This document shows, one piece after another, positions 17,070-27,388 of a stretch of 64,000 bases of DNA (within the stretch, counting starts at the first letter, position 1; each line of letters opens with the position of its first letter). This stretch comes from Oligoflexia bacterium. Lineage in GTDB: Bacteria; Bdellovibrionota; UBA1018; CAIPTA01. The notes under the pieces are model-generated. The model was not told where the DNA came from and made no database searches. It saw nothing but the letters and a program-made list of their open reading frames with translations. The position numbers and the translations under genes were made by a program. The stretch is from NCBI GenBank assembly GCA_023954355.1, contig JAMLID010000006.1, positions 1-64,000 of the forward strand. The letters are read 5' to 3'.

Positions 17070-19097
17070 ATGAAAAAAATATTTAATAATTTTAAATATT
17101 TATCTAACTTACCTGTCTTGGCTGTTAGCCTAGTAGGCCTACTTTGCTCAATTAGTGCTTATGCTGAGTCAACTCTAAGTGTACCTAAATGCGATGCCTC
17201 AGTGATTTTAGATACAGATCTGTATAACCAATGCAAGCAGTGTATTTCTAATCCAGTGATTGCCTTCGTTCCCAAAGAATACGCCAACAATCTTGAAAGG
17301 GGCGTAAAGTACTTAGATGAGACTAGATGGAACGCAGATAAAAACTGCGACGCTAATAATGGCGCTGGTCATGACAGAACTGCGTTTAAAGACTTTTTTA
17401 AATTCAATGAACCTCTAAAGAGAAGAATTTTTAGAAACAATAGAACTGCAATGAATAGCGATTCTAATGGCGCATGCGCATTTACATACGTATACCTAAA
17501 AAGATTATTTAAAACGACTCTGAAAAATACTGAAGAACAGTGTAATGATTTTTTCAAACTAGCTCAGCAAAACCAAAGCTGTCTCAAAGTAGGCGCAAAG
17601 TTTGCGGAATGCGAAAAAGGTTTAGATGCAATCATTAATAGAGCAAGCGACAAGTCAACTCGTGAACAAACGCAGTATACCGAGTTAGAACAAGCCGTAA
17701 AAGAATTGATTCCAGCAAGAAAGCGAAAGTCAATAAATCAAATCGCAGAAAATCTTTATAAAGAAGACCTAAGAGCTTTTCAAACTAAGAACCTACCAAA
17801 AGAAAAAATTGTAACCGAATGTAACTTAGAAAACATAAGCTGCGTAAATGGCGGCGTAGATACACTCGACAAATACTTAGCAGAACTTACTCCAAACAAT
17901 ATAGATGAGAACAATATTCGTGAAGGATTAGACGACACTAAAAAATCTCTGTACGAAAATAACGGCAGATTGGTTGCAGAGCAAATTGAGGCCCATCAAG
18001 AAATTTTATCTTTTCAAAAAAATACAGCGGCTCTAAAAGCACAGACTCCTTATTTTGCAAATTTAAAAACGAAGTATAACCAAGTAAGAGAGACGAGCAA
18101 AGTAGGTTCTCTAGACGAGAGCAGCAAAATACCCGATATGTCTACCGTGGCAGCTGCTGCACCTTTAGCAAATACATTTCTTGGCGGCAACAAACAAAGT
18201 AACCCAAAACCACCTACTAACTTTGTGAATGGAAATACTGATGGCCCAGGATTAAGTGGAGTTGCTCCCATTCTCGCTGCTGGTGCAGCACTCACTGGGG
18301 CCTCAAGAATGAAAAACTCTTCTGCAGATACAGGCACTGGTGGCAATATACCAAACACGGCTTCTGCGCCTGACACTACTGCTTTTGGTGAAAAAACCGT
18401 AGCTGATGCTGGAGGCGGCGGTAATGCTACTAATACAGAGGCGACTCCTCTTGAGCCAGCAGATGAAGAAAAAGAAAATACAGAGACAACCAAAATAGAA
18501 AGCAAAAAAGAAGAAGATCAACTTATTGCTTCTTTTAATAATTTTGGATTAACAGGCCAAGGCGCCTCTAGACAAACGAATTTAAATAGAAACAATAAAA
18601 CAGAAGCCACTGAAGCAGCGAATGAAAAAGGCTTATCTGGAAATGAAATATTCAATCAGAACAATCCTGGGTCAACAACAAAAGGCAGTAAAAAAGAAAA
18701 ATCTTCAGGGAACGATATTGCTGGACTTATGAGTCAGATGAAAAATCTTTTTAGCTTTGACGATACTGGTGGAGCTAATTTTACTGAAACAAATATGGAT
18801 ATGTTTCAACCAGGAGGAGGCTTTGATGGCTCTAGTGCTAGCAGAAGCCCAAGCGGTACAGATCCGTTTTCAGATGACAATTTTACAGAAGATGCAGATA
18901 TGGCTTTTAGCGGTGATACAGAATCTTATTCTCACGAAGAGGAGGCTCTAGCCTCTTTTCAATCGGGTGACCACAAATCAATTAAAGGAAACCCCCTACG
19001 CGCAGATGGAGAATCTTTATTCGCAAGAGTTCATTCTCGCCATCAACTAGCTATTAAAAAAGGCTTAGTGCTCGCTAAATTGCCGGAGGTATTATGA
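17070..19097 (+). CDS. Exported Cys/Gly/Ser-rich paralogue 1
   Basis: 675 residues from the ATG at 17070, which begins a signal peptide (MKKIFNNFKYLSNLPVLAVS, cleavage after SAYA); the in-frame TTG at 17031 lies inside the promoter. Order: Cys-rich N-domain (residues about 35-170, with CKQC), helical coiled-coil-like region to about 345, a short Gly/Ala hydrophobic segment (GVAPILAAGAALTGA), a 200-residue Ser/Gly/Asn/Thr-rich disordered stretch, and a C-terminal motif GESLFARVHSRHQLAIKKG. That ending fits [SN]LF-x6-[HY]-x6-G-x-[VLI], shared by all seven genes of the locus. No known family recognised. Stop overlaps the next start (ATGA). Confidence 0.8.
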   Translation: MKKIFNNFKYLSNLPVLAVSLVGLLCSISAYAESTLSVPKCDASVILDTDLYNQCKQCISNPVIAFVPKEYANNLERGVKYLDETRWNADKNCDANNGAGHDRTAFKDFFKFNEPLKRRIFRNNRTAMNSDSNGACAFTYVYLKRLFKTTLKNTEEQCNDFFKLAQQNQSCLKVGAKFAECEKGLDAIINRASDKSTREQTQYTELEQAVKELIPARKRKSINQIAENLYKEDLRAFQTKNLPKEKIVTECNLENISCVNGGVDTLDKYLAELTPNNIDENNIREGLDDTKKSLYENNGRLVAEQIEAHQEILSFQKNTAALKAQTPYFANLKTKYNQVRETSKVGSLDESSKIPDMSTVAAAAPLANTFLGGNKQSNPKPPTNFVNGNTDGPGLSGVAPILAAGAALTGASRMKNSSADTGTGGNIPNTASAPDTTAFGEKTVADAGGGGNATNTEATPLEPADEEKENTETTKIESKKEEDQLIASFNNFGLTGQGASRQTNLNRNNKTEATEAANEKGLSGNEIFNQNNPGSTTKGSKKEKSSGNDIAGLMSQMKNLFSFDDTGGANFTETNMDMFQPGGGFDGSSASRSPSGTDPFSDDNFTEDADMAFSGDTESYSHEEEALASFQSGDHKSIKGNPLRADGESLFARVHSRHQLAIKKGLVLAKLPEVL

Positions 19098-20818
19098 AAA
19101 ATATTTTTTTCGTAATCATCTTTGGGTTTAGTTTCGAATCAGCCTTGGCAGCAGTAAGCGCAGATACCTGTAGTGAAAATCTAAACTTAACCACCATCAA
19201 AAATGGTGTCATTTCGCAAGATTCAATTCGAACTCTCTGCAAAAATAATGAACCTCGTATTGAAGATAAAGATAAAAAAACCGGAAAAATTAGCTATTGT
19301 AAATTAGCATATACCGAACTTAATGCTAAAAAAACAGCTGCTGAAGGCTTCATTACGCAAAGATGCCAAACCATAGTAGAAAAATTTACTGACCAAGAAT
19401 GTTCAAACGCTGAATGTATAGAAAAATCTATTTCTCTAAATAGAGAAGCAATCGACGGCTACAATAGCCTTGCAGTAGACTTGAAACCCTTATCAGACAG
19501 CTTAAGATCATCTGCTAAAGATAACAATATTAGAATCATGAGCTATTACCATACCGAGGCAAAAAAGGCTCTTGAAGACTTTAATCGATATGCCAACGCA
19601 ACAGAACCTGCAGAAATAGCAAAATACGAAAATGCAGTTCAAATTTTAGATAAGCACGGAATCAGCAGATCTAATGGAAAAAAAGAACTAAAAGATCTTC
19701 AAGATCTTATTACAGCTATCGACAAAAATACTATTTTTGAAAAACAAAGCACATTTAGCGATATTGAGTCAAAACTCAAAGGACATATCTTAATTTCGGA
19801 ACAGTTTATTGCGGCTTATGGCCTAAAAGCTTTAGCTATAGAAATTGAATCTGCTGCTGCTAGTGCCAAAACTGAAGTACAATCGATAGAAACAAGAAAC
19901 CAAGAGTTAAGTGGCAAAAAAAATAAACAAGCAAGCCTTACTGAACAAGAAGAAGAGCGAAAAAGAAAAATTAGCAATGACTCTAAAATCACAGAAGATA
20001 GAAACTCTGCTAATGCGCTAGCTACCTATGGGGTTCCTCTATTAACTGTTGCTACTCCATTTATTACATCAGCAATGCAAAATAAACAAACTGCAGCGAC
20101 TACTCCAGATGCACAAATGTTTGGTAATAATCCCAATGCTATGGCTGAAAGCCACAAAACAGCAAGCCCTACTGTATTGGCAAGTAAAGACGATGACAGT
20201 AAGAAAGATTCTTCTGCGGCCTCTAAGCAAGTTGATGTTGAAAAAAATTTTACTCCTCAATCTACTGGCGCTGAAAACCAAGCCGCATTCGCAAACACAG
20301 GTGAGCAATCACTAAAAGCATTTTCAGGCGACCTAGACAAAGGCAGCTTAGCAAATGGCAACCGAGGCATTACGTCATTTAGTGGTTCAGCAGGTGGGGC
20401 AGCACTCAGCAGTGAAACATCTAAAGATCTGTTCAAAGGTATAAAAGAAGAATTGTCATCAGAATCGGCTAAGGCAAAAGAAGACAATGGTATTAATTTG
20501 GCTGGCGGTGGAGCCGCAGCAAGTTCAAGTAGCTCTAGTAGTTTTGATAGTATGCTAAAAGGACTAGATACAAGTTTTGAGCTTCCAAAAATAGGTGATT
20601 TATTGCCAGGCGAACCTGGTAGTGCGCTAGATAACACTAATTTGATGCTTGGAAAAACGTCTGATGAAATTTCTGATTTAATTGGCAATAAACAAAAATC
20701 GGCTACAGAGAAACAGCTTTCAAGTACTAATAAATCTCTTTTTACAAGAGTTAAAGAAAGTCATGTTCGCTGCCTGATGCGTGGATGTGTAACCAGTGAA
20801 AAGGGTGGTAAAATTTAA
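19094..20818 (+). CDS. Exported Cys/Gly/Ser-rich paralogue 2
   Basis: 574 residues with a signal peptide (cleavage after ALAA). GGAGGT lies upstream and the ATG overlaps the stop of paralogue 1. The N-domain has several Cys (DTCSENL, RTLCKNN, CQT, CSNAEC), then a long helical region, the hydrophobic patch YGVPLLTVATPFITSA, a low-complexity stretch (AAASSSSSSSFDSM) and the C-terminal motif NKSLFTRVKESHVRCLMRG. The same architecture as its neighbours indicates gene duplication followed by divergence. Probably periplasmic or surface; function unknown. Confidence 0.8.
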   Translation: MKNIFFVIIFGFSFESALAAVSADTCSENLNLTTIKNGVISQDSIRTLCKNNEPRIEDKDKKTGKISYCKLAYTELNAKKTAAEGFITQRCQTIVEKFTDQECSNAECIEKSISLNREAIDGYNSLAVDLKPLSDSLRSSAKDNNIRIMSYYHTEAKKALEDFNRYANATEPAEIAKYENAVQILDKHGISRSNGKKELKDLQDLITAIDKNTIFEKQSTFSDIESKLKGHILISEQFIAAYGLKALAIEIESAAASAKTEVQSIETRNQELSGKKNKQASLTEQEEERKRKISNDSKITEDRNSANALATYGVPLLTVATPFITSAMQNKQTAATTPDAQMFGNNPNAMAESHKTASPTVLASKDDDSKKDSSAASKQVDVEKNFTPQSTGAENQAAFANTGEQSLKAFSGDLDKGSLANGNRGITSFSGSAGGAALSSETSKDLFKGIKEELSSESAKAKEDNGINLAGGGAAASSSSSSSFDSMLKGLDTSFELPKIGDLLPGEPGSALDNTNLMLGKTSDEISDLIGNKQKSATEKQLSSTNKSLFTRVKESHVRCLMRGCVTSEKGGKI

Positions 20819-20842
20819 ATTTGTAAGTTTCGGGGGAATTGT

Positions 20843-22459
20843 TTGAAGTTGTTTACTAAAAAAGATCTCAGTTTATACTTAGCCGCCGTAGTGGCTGCAG
20901 TAGCTATTGCTTCTGAGTCATATGCAGACAGCTGTTCAGTAGTTGCTGAACTATCTTCTCAAGGTATCAAAACACCAGAAGACTGTAATAAAATTGCCAG
21001 CGGATGGGTACGTGAACAATTTCCTATGGCAAATCTTTCTTCTGATGAGCTTTGTAAAAATAGTAGCGCTCTTCCTATGGATAAAGGCCGATGCGCAAAC
21101 TTAGCTAATGCCATAAAAGAAAAAATAGCGGCGATGGCTAGAGAGAACGCAGAAGGCTGTAAATCATTCCCAGAAGCGAATAAGATTTGTCAAAAATGTG
21201 CAAACTCAGGTCAAGCAGGCTGCTCAGAATCAAGGCGAGAATTAGAAAAAATGTATTCAGAAGTAATGACTCGCCAAGTGACAAGAATTAAGCAAATTCG
21301 TATCAACGTAAAAGAGTTAGCTGAATCTGGATCTTATTTAGCAAAAGCACATGCAGATAAACTTAAAGAAAATGAGCTTGCAGCAAACAAAAATGCCCCT
21401 TCTAATTCTGCTAAAGATTTGGGCGTTACGACTCCTGCAGAAGCCATCTTAAAGCATAATGGAACCACAGCAGAACAAGCACTTCAAGTTATCGCTGCTA
21501 TACATAAAGCCTCAACCATTACGAATAAAGAGTGGGATCAATTAGACCAAATCAATAGCCCAATCATCTATGAGAATCTTGGACTGGCACTCTCAGCAAG
21601 ACAAGCAGAGAGCATGCTTGCATATTCAGAAGCAGAAATGGAAAAATCACTCTCTTCCTCTAAAAAAGCCACAGAAAAGCTAGATGAACAAAACAAAAAC
21701 ATGGCTTCTTTAAGCCCAGACAAAGCAGTGAATCCAGCAGCATCAAACTTTAGTCCATTAATGGGTCTTGCAGGTGGTGGTGCTGCTATGGCCGGTGCGT
21801 TCTCTGGTCACCAGGCAAATGCTTCACAAGATTCAATGCGTAGCTTGGCAAATGAAACTCAAATAAGTAGCGGAAGTTTCACAGCAAATAGCACTAAAAC
21901 ACAACATTTAGCTAATAAAGATCTTGGACCTAAATCTCTAGAAAGTACTGAGAACCCTTACGAATTAAAAAATTCTGAGCAATTAGCCTCGTCTAATACA
22001 GAAGTACCTAATAACGTAACCTCTAGCTCTAGAAATATTAAAAATATCAGAGCCTCTATTCGAGAAAAATTAAACGCTGATGATGCTAAAAAAGCAATTA
22101 CAGGTACTAGCGGCGCCAACACTGATAGTACTGCTCTAAGCGAAAATGGTGAACGTTCACTAGCTTCAGTTAAGACTGCCCAAGAGATGCAAGCACTCGG
22201 CTCACTTTCTATGCCTGTTGATCTTAGTGGATCTGGCGAAAACTTTTCTATGAGCCAATCGGAAACAGATCGCTCAGTAAACAAATTAGTATCAGACTTT
22301 GAAAGCGATATGGGATTAAATAGCCATTCAACAGATTTAGCTAGTGAACAGTCAGCTACGGGAATCAGTGAGGCAGAAAGTTTAAATCTATTTGAACGTC
22401 TACATCAGTTTCATCAAAAGTGCTTTAAAAGAGGATGTGTTACTTTAGGGGGGACCTAG
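20843..22459 (+). CDS. Exported Cys/Gly/Ser-rich paralogue 3
   Basis: 538 residues from a TTG preceded by GGGGG; the signal peptide ends near SYADS. The N-domain is clearly homologous to paralogue 4: GIKTPEDC versus GVKTPEQC, ALPMDKGRC versus GLPLDHGEC, KICQKCANSGQAGC versus KQCEICTSGSNQQAC, and QINSPIIYENL versus QVRSPIVSEHL. A hydrophobic Gly/Ala patch (LMGLAGGGAAMAGAF) is followed by a polar linker and the C-terminal motif NLFERLHQFHQKCFKRG. The Cys pairs suggest disulphides. Two bases separate its stop from the next start. Confidence 0.8.
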   Translation: MKLFTKKDLSLYLAAVVAAVAIASESYADSCSVVAELSSQGIKTPEDCNKIASGWVREQFPMANLSSDELCKNSSALPMDKGRCANLANAIKEKIAAMARENAEGCKSFPEANKICQKCANSGQAGCSESRRELEKMYSEVMTRQVTRIKQIRINVKELAESGSYLAKAHADKLKENELAANKNAPSNSAKDLGVTTPAEAILKHNGTTAEQALQVIAAIHKASTITNKEWDQLDQINSPIIYENLGLALSARQAESMLAYSEAEMEKSLSSSKKATEKLDEQNKNMASLSPDKAVNPAASNFSPLMGLAGGGAAMAGAFSGHQANASQDSMRSLANETQISSGSFTANSTKTQHLANKDLGPKSLESTENPYELKNSEQLASSNTEVPNNVTSSSRNIKNIRASIREKLNADDAKKAITGTSGANTDSTALSENGERSLASVKTAQEMQALGSLSMPVDLSGSGENFSMSQSETDRSVNKLVSDFESDMGLNSHSTDLASEQSATGISEAESLNLFERLHQFHQKCFKRGCVTLGGT

Positions 22460-22461
22460 TC

Positions 22462-24186
22462 ATGAAAAGACAAATAATAAAAATCAGGATGAATAATGCC
22501 TTTAACTACTTACTAGTTTTTGCACTCACTTTTATATGCGCTGATCTATATGCAGGCGCAAAAAGAAGGCCTGACTATAAGAATATGACAGATTTAGAAC
22601 GAGTCATGCATAGCTGTAGCGAAGGCAGAATGTCTAAAATGATAGGAAAAGGCGTTAAAACACCAGAGCAGTGTTCTGCAAGCAATAGAGAATATCTTGA
22701 AAAGAAAGGTGTCGTAGATCCTAGACAAACACCGACCTCTGATTTTTGTGCAAATACAAGTGGCCTGCCACTAGACCATGGAGAATGTGAAAAAGGATAC
22801 GATGAACTCAAGCAAGCATATGAAAAATTTTTAGATGCACAAGACTCAGCTTGTTCACTACATCCTGAGAGAGTTAAGCAATGTGAAATTTGTACCAGCG
22901 GCTCAAATCAGCAAGCCTGTGACCAGTCTGTTGCAGATTTAAGTGGTAAGACAAAAGAAGCCTACCAAAATAGAAAAACTGCAAAAGAAGAATTAAGAAA
23001 TAAAATTCAAGCCATTATTGATGGAGGATTTTCTAAATCTCAAGAATATGCAGATCACTTTAAGAAACAAGAAGATTTTGCAAAAACAAACCCAGAGATG
23101 GCAAATAAACCAAATAGTGATAGCTCGCAAATAGGTGCATCTACACCAAGAGATGTTCCTTCAAAGCATAATGGTGACAACTATTCGAATATGATGCAAG
23201 CAATAGAAAGAATTAAAAGTTCTGATATTTCACAATCTCAAAATGACTGGAACACATACGAGCAAGTTCGTAGCCCTATTGTTAGTGAACACTTAGCTCG
23301 TTCAATCATGGGAAAAGAAATGATGAATGGATTGAATACTTCTATAAGAGAAGATTCTGATACTGTAGAACAAGCAGACGCCATTAACAGGCAGAAAAGT
23401 AATGACTCAACTAACTATGGAAGAGTACAAGAGCAACAATCTGGTTTAGCAAATAATCAAAATGGTAAAGGTGCAGATTTATCTAAGCTCGCACAAGCAG
23501 GTAGCGGTTTAGCCGGTGCTGCAGGCGGCAAAGGCACTCCAGGCTCTAGCCCAAACTCATATGAGTCTGGACTCAACTATGCCTCTGACAATTCTTCTAC
23601 TAATGGTACAGCATACAATGAAGACGGTACTCCCGTCTCTGCAACCAGCGAGATCAAAACAGCAGAACTAGGTAACTTAGATCCAGAACAGGCTGCACTA
23701 CTTAAAAATAGTACTGCCGCTTCGTCTAGCGAATCTTTAAGAGATATTATGCGATCTAAGCTAGCAGAAAAACTCGGCATGGGCGGAGACGCTAGTGGAG
23801 CATCAAGGTCTCTAGCCTCTGATGGTGAAGGCGGTGGCCCACTAGATGCCAATAACCCTCTTAATGCTTCTACTTTTTCTGCTCTACCGAATGAGCAAAT
23901 CTCTAAATCATTAACTGAACTGGGAACAGGTAACGGTATAGACAGTTTAGGCATAGAAAGCTTACGCCCTCTAAACTTAGCTGGCTCAGATACCGATACA
24001 CTGATTAAGGGCTTTGTGAGCGATTTTGAAAACGACCTAGACTTAAATAATGAGTCGCATGGTAATATTCAAGCCGCTAGTGGTATTCAAGGCGAAAACA
24101 GTGAATCTTTATTTATTAGAACTCACGATGTGCATAGACGAAGCCTAGTAAGAGGCTTAGTTTCTGCCGGAGGAACAGGAGGATAA
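22462..24186 (+). CDS. Exported Cys/Gly/Ser-rich paralogue 4
   Basis: 574 residues from the ATG at 22462, chosen because GGGGGG lies upstream and a signal-like segment follows (NYLLVFALTFICADLYAGA). The Cys-rich N-domain is closest to paralogue 3. Then follow a helical part, a Gly/Ala patch (AQAGSGLAGAAGG), a 200-residue polar Gly/Ser/Asn linker, an acidic segment FVSDFENDLDL matching FESDMGL of paralogue 3, and the motif SESLFIRTHDVHRRSLVRG. Fifth and last positions of the tail are Gly-rich. Function unknown. Confidence 0.8.
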   Translation: MKRQIIKIRMNNAFNYLLVFALTFICADLYAGAKRRPDYKNMTDLERVMHSCSEGRMSKMIGKGVKTPEQCSASNREYLEKKGVVDPRQTPTSDFCANTSGLPLDHGECEKGYDELKQAYEKFLDAQDSACSLHPERVKQCEICTSGSNQQACDQSVADLSGKTKEAYQNRKTAKEELRNKIQAIIDGGFSKSQEYADHFKKQEDFAKTNPEMANKPNSDSSQIGASTPRDVPSKHNGDNYSNMMQAIERIKSSDISQSQNDWNTYEQVRSPIVSEHLARSIMGKEMMNGLNTSIREDSDTVEQADAINRQKSNDSTNYGRVQEQQSGLANNQNGKGADLSKLAQAGSGLAGAAGGKGTPGSSPNSYESGLNYASDNSSTNGTAYNEDGTPVSATSEIKTAELGNLDPEQAALLKNSTAASSSESLRDIMRSKLAEKLGMGGDASGASRSLASDGEGGGPLDANNPLNASTFSALPNEQISKSLTELGTGNGIDSLGIESLRPLNLAGSDTDTLIKGFVSDFENDLDLNNESHGNIQAASGIQGENSESLFIRTHDVHRRSLVRGLVSAGGTGG

Positions 24187-24190
24187 TTTC

Positions 24191-25741
24191 GTGCGATCAC
24201 CCCTTTCGCATAGAAAAATTAAATCACTCTTAATACCTTTTTTGGGTATAGCTGCAATGCTTTGCCTTGGTAAATTTTCTTATGCTGGTTCTCAGCAATT
24301 TACAGATTTTCAGTCAGCAGTTTGTGGAGTCTCAAAAAATATACAACCACAAATTCCCAAAAATCAGGTAACGCAATTTTGTGGAAATAATGCAAACTGT
24401 ATGAATACGTTCAAAGTAGCTTGGAACGGCTCAGATGAATTCAACCAGAAATCTAAAGAAATATGCGATCGCTCTAAGACGATAAACCTTGAAGACTTAA
24501 AAGTATCTGGGTTTCAAAATCAGCAAGAGCTTCTCACTAAAAGTTTGCAAGATATTGGAGATCTAGAAACTCTAGGAAAACAACAAACCGAAAAAATGCA
24601 AACCGCTTTAAAAACAAATAGAGAGTTTATAAAAGGATATTTAGAGGCACATAAAACAGATCCAGTCATTTCACAAAACCAGCCTTTACTTAAAACTACT
24701 AACGATGAAATAGATAAAATAAATAAAGCTAACCAACAACCATCCGCAGTTCGTGGAAGAGTAAAATCACTGCAAAGCCAAATCTCGGGTAGCACAATTA
24801 CTGGCACTGAATTAAAGCCTAATTTATTGGCCACCCTTCACGGAACCGAGTTTATTAATAATTTAAACTTTGAATTAAAAAAACAAAGTGAGGCGAAATC
24901 AAAAATCAGTGGGTTCAAAAACAAGGTAGACGAAGCAGCCGAACAACAAGGCCCTCCAGCAAAAGATAAACCATCTACTGATGGCGGAAACGGCCTAGCA
25001 TCACTATTACCACTGGCCGGCCCCGCTGCTCAATTAGCCAGTGCCATGATGAATAAACCTAAAGAAAGTGATTCAGACTTAAGCGGTTTTGATCAAAATC
25101 AAAACCAACCGGCGCAAACAGCTCAAGGCGCCAGTCTAAATACCTCTGCCTCAAACAATAAAGATTCAAATGCGGGCTCGAATAAAGTTGGCTTCAAAGT
25201 AGAAGACAATAAGACTGACCCTAGCTCAGAATCAGCTGAAAGCCCCTATGGCTATGGAAGTAGCGTTTCAGACGCAGATTTTAACAATGGTAATAGCGGT
25301 AATGACTCTGCAGGTAGAGGCGTAGCCTCAACTGGATTAAGCACTGGTGGCTCTGGCGCAATGGGTGGAGGTGGACCCTCCTCCGATAGCTCTGAAAAAT
25401 CTAGTGGTGATGATTTATTAATCCCAAAATCAATGACAGATGAATCGCTAGGTGCTTTTGGTGGCGGCGGTGGCGGTGGTGGATCTTCATTTGGAGGGTT
25501 CGACTCTAGCACAGACACATCAACTAATGCAGGCATGGATGATCTCTTTAAAGGGATAGAAGACGCTTCTTCAGGAGAAGCTTCACTTGAGGACGCGTTT
25601 AATCTAGATGGAGAAGCTCAGGGCTCAGGTGAAATTGGCGCAGAGAATGGCGAGAATTTATTTACTCGAGTTCGACTGTGCTACCAAAGAAGTATGAAAA
25701 AAGGCTCAGTGTTAAATAATGTTCCTGAAAAAGTTTTTTAG
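24191..25741 (+). CDS. Exported Cys/Gly/Ser-rich paralogue 5
   Basis: 516 residues from a GTG with AGGAGG eight bases upstream, 4 bases after paralogue 4. The signal peptide ends near SYAGS. N-domain Cys (AVCGVSK, FCGNNANC, ICDRS), coiled-coil-like helices (about residues 100-255), a hydrophobic patch (LASLLPLAGPAAQLASA), then a strongly Gly-rich linker including a run of nine Gly near residue 425, and the motif GENLFTRVRLCYQRSMKKG. Last gene before a second sigma-28-like promoter. Confidence 0.8.
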   Translation: MRSPLSHRKIKSLLIPFLGIAAMLCLGKFSYAGSQQFTDFQSAVCGVSKNIQPQIPKNQVTQFCGNNANCMNTFKVAWNGSDEFNQKSKEICDRSKTINLEDLKVSGFQNQQELLTKSLQDIGDLETLGKQQTEKMQTALKTNREFIKGYLEAHKTDPVISQNQPLLKTTNDEIDKINKANQQPSAVRGRVKSLQSQISGSTITGTELKPNLLATLHGTEFINNLNFELKKQSEAKSKISGFKNKVDEAAEQQGPPAKDKPSTDGGNGLASLLPLAGPAAQLASAMMNKPKESDSDLSGFDQNQNQPAQTAQGASLNTSASNNKDSNAGSNKVGFKVEDNKTDPSSESAESPYGYGSSVSDADFNNGNSGNDSAGRGVASTGLSTGGSGAMGGGGPSSDSSEKSSGDDLLIPKSMTDESLGAFGGGGGGGGSSFGGFDSSTDTSTNAGMDDLFKGIEDASSGEASLEDAFNLDGEAQGSGEIGAENGENLFTRVRLCYQRSMKKGSVLNNVPEKVF

Positions 25742-25808
25742 TTTTTCATCTTTAAAATAAATAAAAATAATTTATGTCTAACTTTTAGACACCGCAATAG
25801 CCATTCAC

Positions 25809-25836
25809 TCAAGAAAATCAAAGAATTAGCCGATAT
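25809..25836 (+). promoter_or_regulatory. Sigma-28 (FliA)-type promoter upstream of paralogue 6
   Basis: TCAA (25809-25812), 16-base spacer and GCCGATAT (25829-25836). The -10 is one base from the sigma-28 consensus GCCGATAA. It lies 38 bases before the ATG at 25874. Confidence 0.6.
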
Positions 25837-25873
25837 AGTGTAGAGTTGTACAACTATGAAAAGAAGGCCAAAA

Positions 25874-27355
25874 ATGAAGCAATTTCAATATTTTACAATA
25901 TATAATCCTTCTAAATTTTTTCTTCCTCTCTCGCTCGTTCTTTGTCTTTCATTAGCGCAATCTGCTAATGCAGACGACACCTACTCTATGGAGCTGGGTA
26001 ACGAAGACGGTAAAACCGTTCAAGACGACGTAGATTCACCTTCTCTTATGAGGCAGTATATGTGGACCGGTAGTTTAGATAGAGCTGGTGATGCTACAAG
26101 AAATGCTGAAATAGATTTAAAAAATTTAGATATCGACTGCAGTAAAATCAAAGAAAATTATGAATCAAGTAGCGATCCAAAGTTGGCAAATTATTTACGC
26201 TACTGCGAACATATGAAACAAAAAAGCCCCGAGCTAGGCCAACAAGCCGAAAGTGTCAGAAGACAACAAAGAATTTTAGCTGACGTTAGTCGCGTGAGTG
26301 ACTTAGCCGCTGTAGGCGCAGTAGGTACGATGCTTTATACAGAAATGGGAATGAAAGATTCTAACCAATCTGCCTCTTTGGCTAAAGTAGCAAGAATCCA
26401 AAAAAAGGCAGGATACGTAAACTATGTAGCTGGCGCTACTGACGTAGCGATTGGCGCTTATGCCTATGTTGGTCAAGCTAAGAAATTAGAATCTATTAAG
26501 CAAGAATTAACAGGCAAGGGAAAACTCTATAGCGCAAGTGGCTCTGGAGTAATTTCTTCGTTAAACACTGCGATTGAGAAATCTAAATCTGCAGCCTACA
26601 GCCATATGCTCTTTGGTGCAGGTAAAATGGCAGCAGGCTACGCTACAATGTACATGAGCAAACAAAATCAAAAACAAGCAGATAATATGGCAACTTTTGA
26701 AGAGCAGATGCTCGCTAACAAAATGAACCAGCCATATCCTATGCCAACCATTTCTCAGGCTCCTGTTAATGGTGGTGCTCCCTACTACCAAAATAACCAA
26801 CCAAGTTTTTCTATAGCAGGTGCCTCAAGTTCAGATGGTACAGGCAGTACTGCAGGCAATGGTTTTGATATGTACTCTGCTTCCGCAGCTAGCTTAATGC
26901 CGCAGAATGGAATTTCAAGAAATCCGGCCTCTAAAGGCACAGGTGTTTCTGAGGGCACTGGTGGATCGCTTAGTATGAACGCCTCAGGTACTGAGACGGG
27001 TGAAGACGCTGAAGCAGCGGCCGAGGCTGCGGCATCAGATAAAAATGCAGAGGCTCTAGGTAGCTTTGAATTCAATTTAAGTAGTGGTGGCGGATCACGC
27101 TATACCGGTGGAGGCGACAGCTCTTCTGGTAAACAAGATACTCCTTCTGCAGGTACTGGATTCGCTGATAGCGTAGGAACAGGTGTAAACCCTAACGAAG
27201 TCTATAAAAGTGCTTTAGAAAGTCCTAACCAAGCTGCAGCTGATAAGGCTGTAGGAGAAGGTTCACTTTTTGATGCCATACGCGCAAAACATATGCAAAT
27301 GGTTGAAATGGGTAGACTTATGGGCCCCCCACCCGTTGAAGTAAAAACTAATTAA
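25874..27355 (+). CDS. Exported Gly/Ser-rich paralogue 6
   Basis: 493 residues from the ATG at 25874, which has AAGAAGG at good spacing; an ATG at 25856 has none. The signal peptide ends near SANADD. It differs from paralogues 1-5 in having two helical Gly/Ala-rich segments (about 140-190 and 230-260) that resemble membrane helices and are shared with paralogue 7. A long polar linker follows with an acidic Ala-rich block, ending in GSLFDAIRAKHMQMVEMGR, which keeps the common motif spacing. Function unknown. Confidence 0.8.
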   Translation: MKQFQYFTIYNPSKFFLPLSLVLCLSLAQSANADDTYSMELGNEDGKTVQDDVDSPSLMRQYMWTGSLDRAGDATRNAEIDLKNLDIDCSKIKENYESSSDPKLANYLRYCEHMKQKSPELGQQAESVRRQQRILADVSRVSDLAAVGAVGTMLYTEMGMKDSNQSASLAKVARIQKKAGYVNYVAGATDVAIGAYAYVGQAKKLESIKQELTGKGKLYSASGSGVISSLNTAIEKSKSAAYSHMLFGAGKMAAGYATMYMSKQNQKQADNMATFEEQMLANKMNQPYPMPTISQAPVNGGAPYYQNNQPSFSIAGASSSDGTGSTAGNGFDMYSASAASLMPQNGISRNPASKGTGVSEGTGGSLSMNASGTETGEDAEAAAEAAASDKNAEALGSFEFNLSSGGGSRYTGGGDSSSGKQDTPSAGTGFADSVGTGVNPNEVYKSALESPNQAAADKAVGEGSLFDAIRAKHMQMVEMGRLMGPPPVEVKTN

Positions 27356-27388
27356 ATTCATAAAGGATGACGATACGTATAGAGAATT

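Noticed and set aside
18050..18505. 151-codon antisense frame within paralogue 1
   Set aside because: Pro/Ser/Val-rich product mirrors the Gly/Ala/Ser-rich sense strand; the same happens in the other paralogues.
25252..25536. Antisense Pro-run protein opposite the Gly-rich linker of paralogue 5
   Set aside because: A mirror of GGN codons; no start signal.
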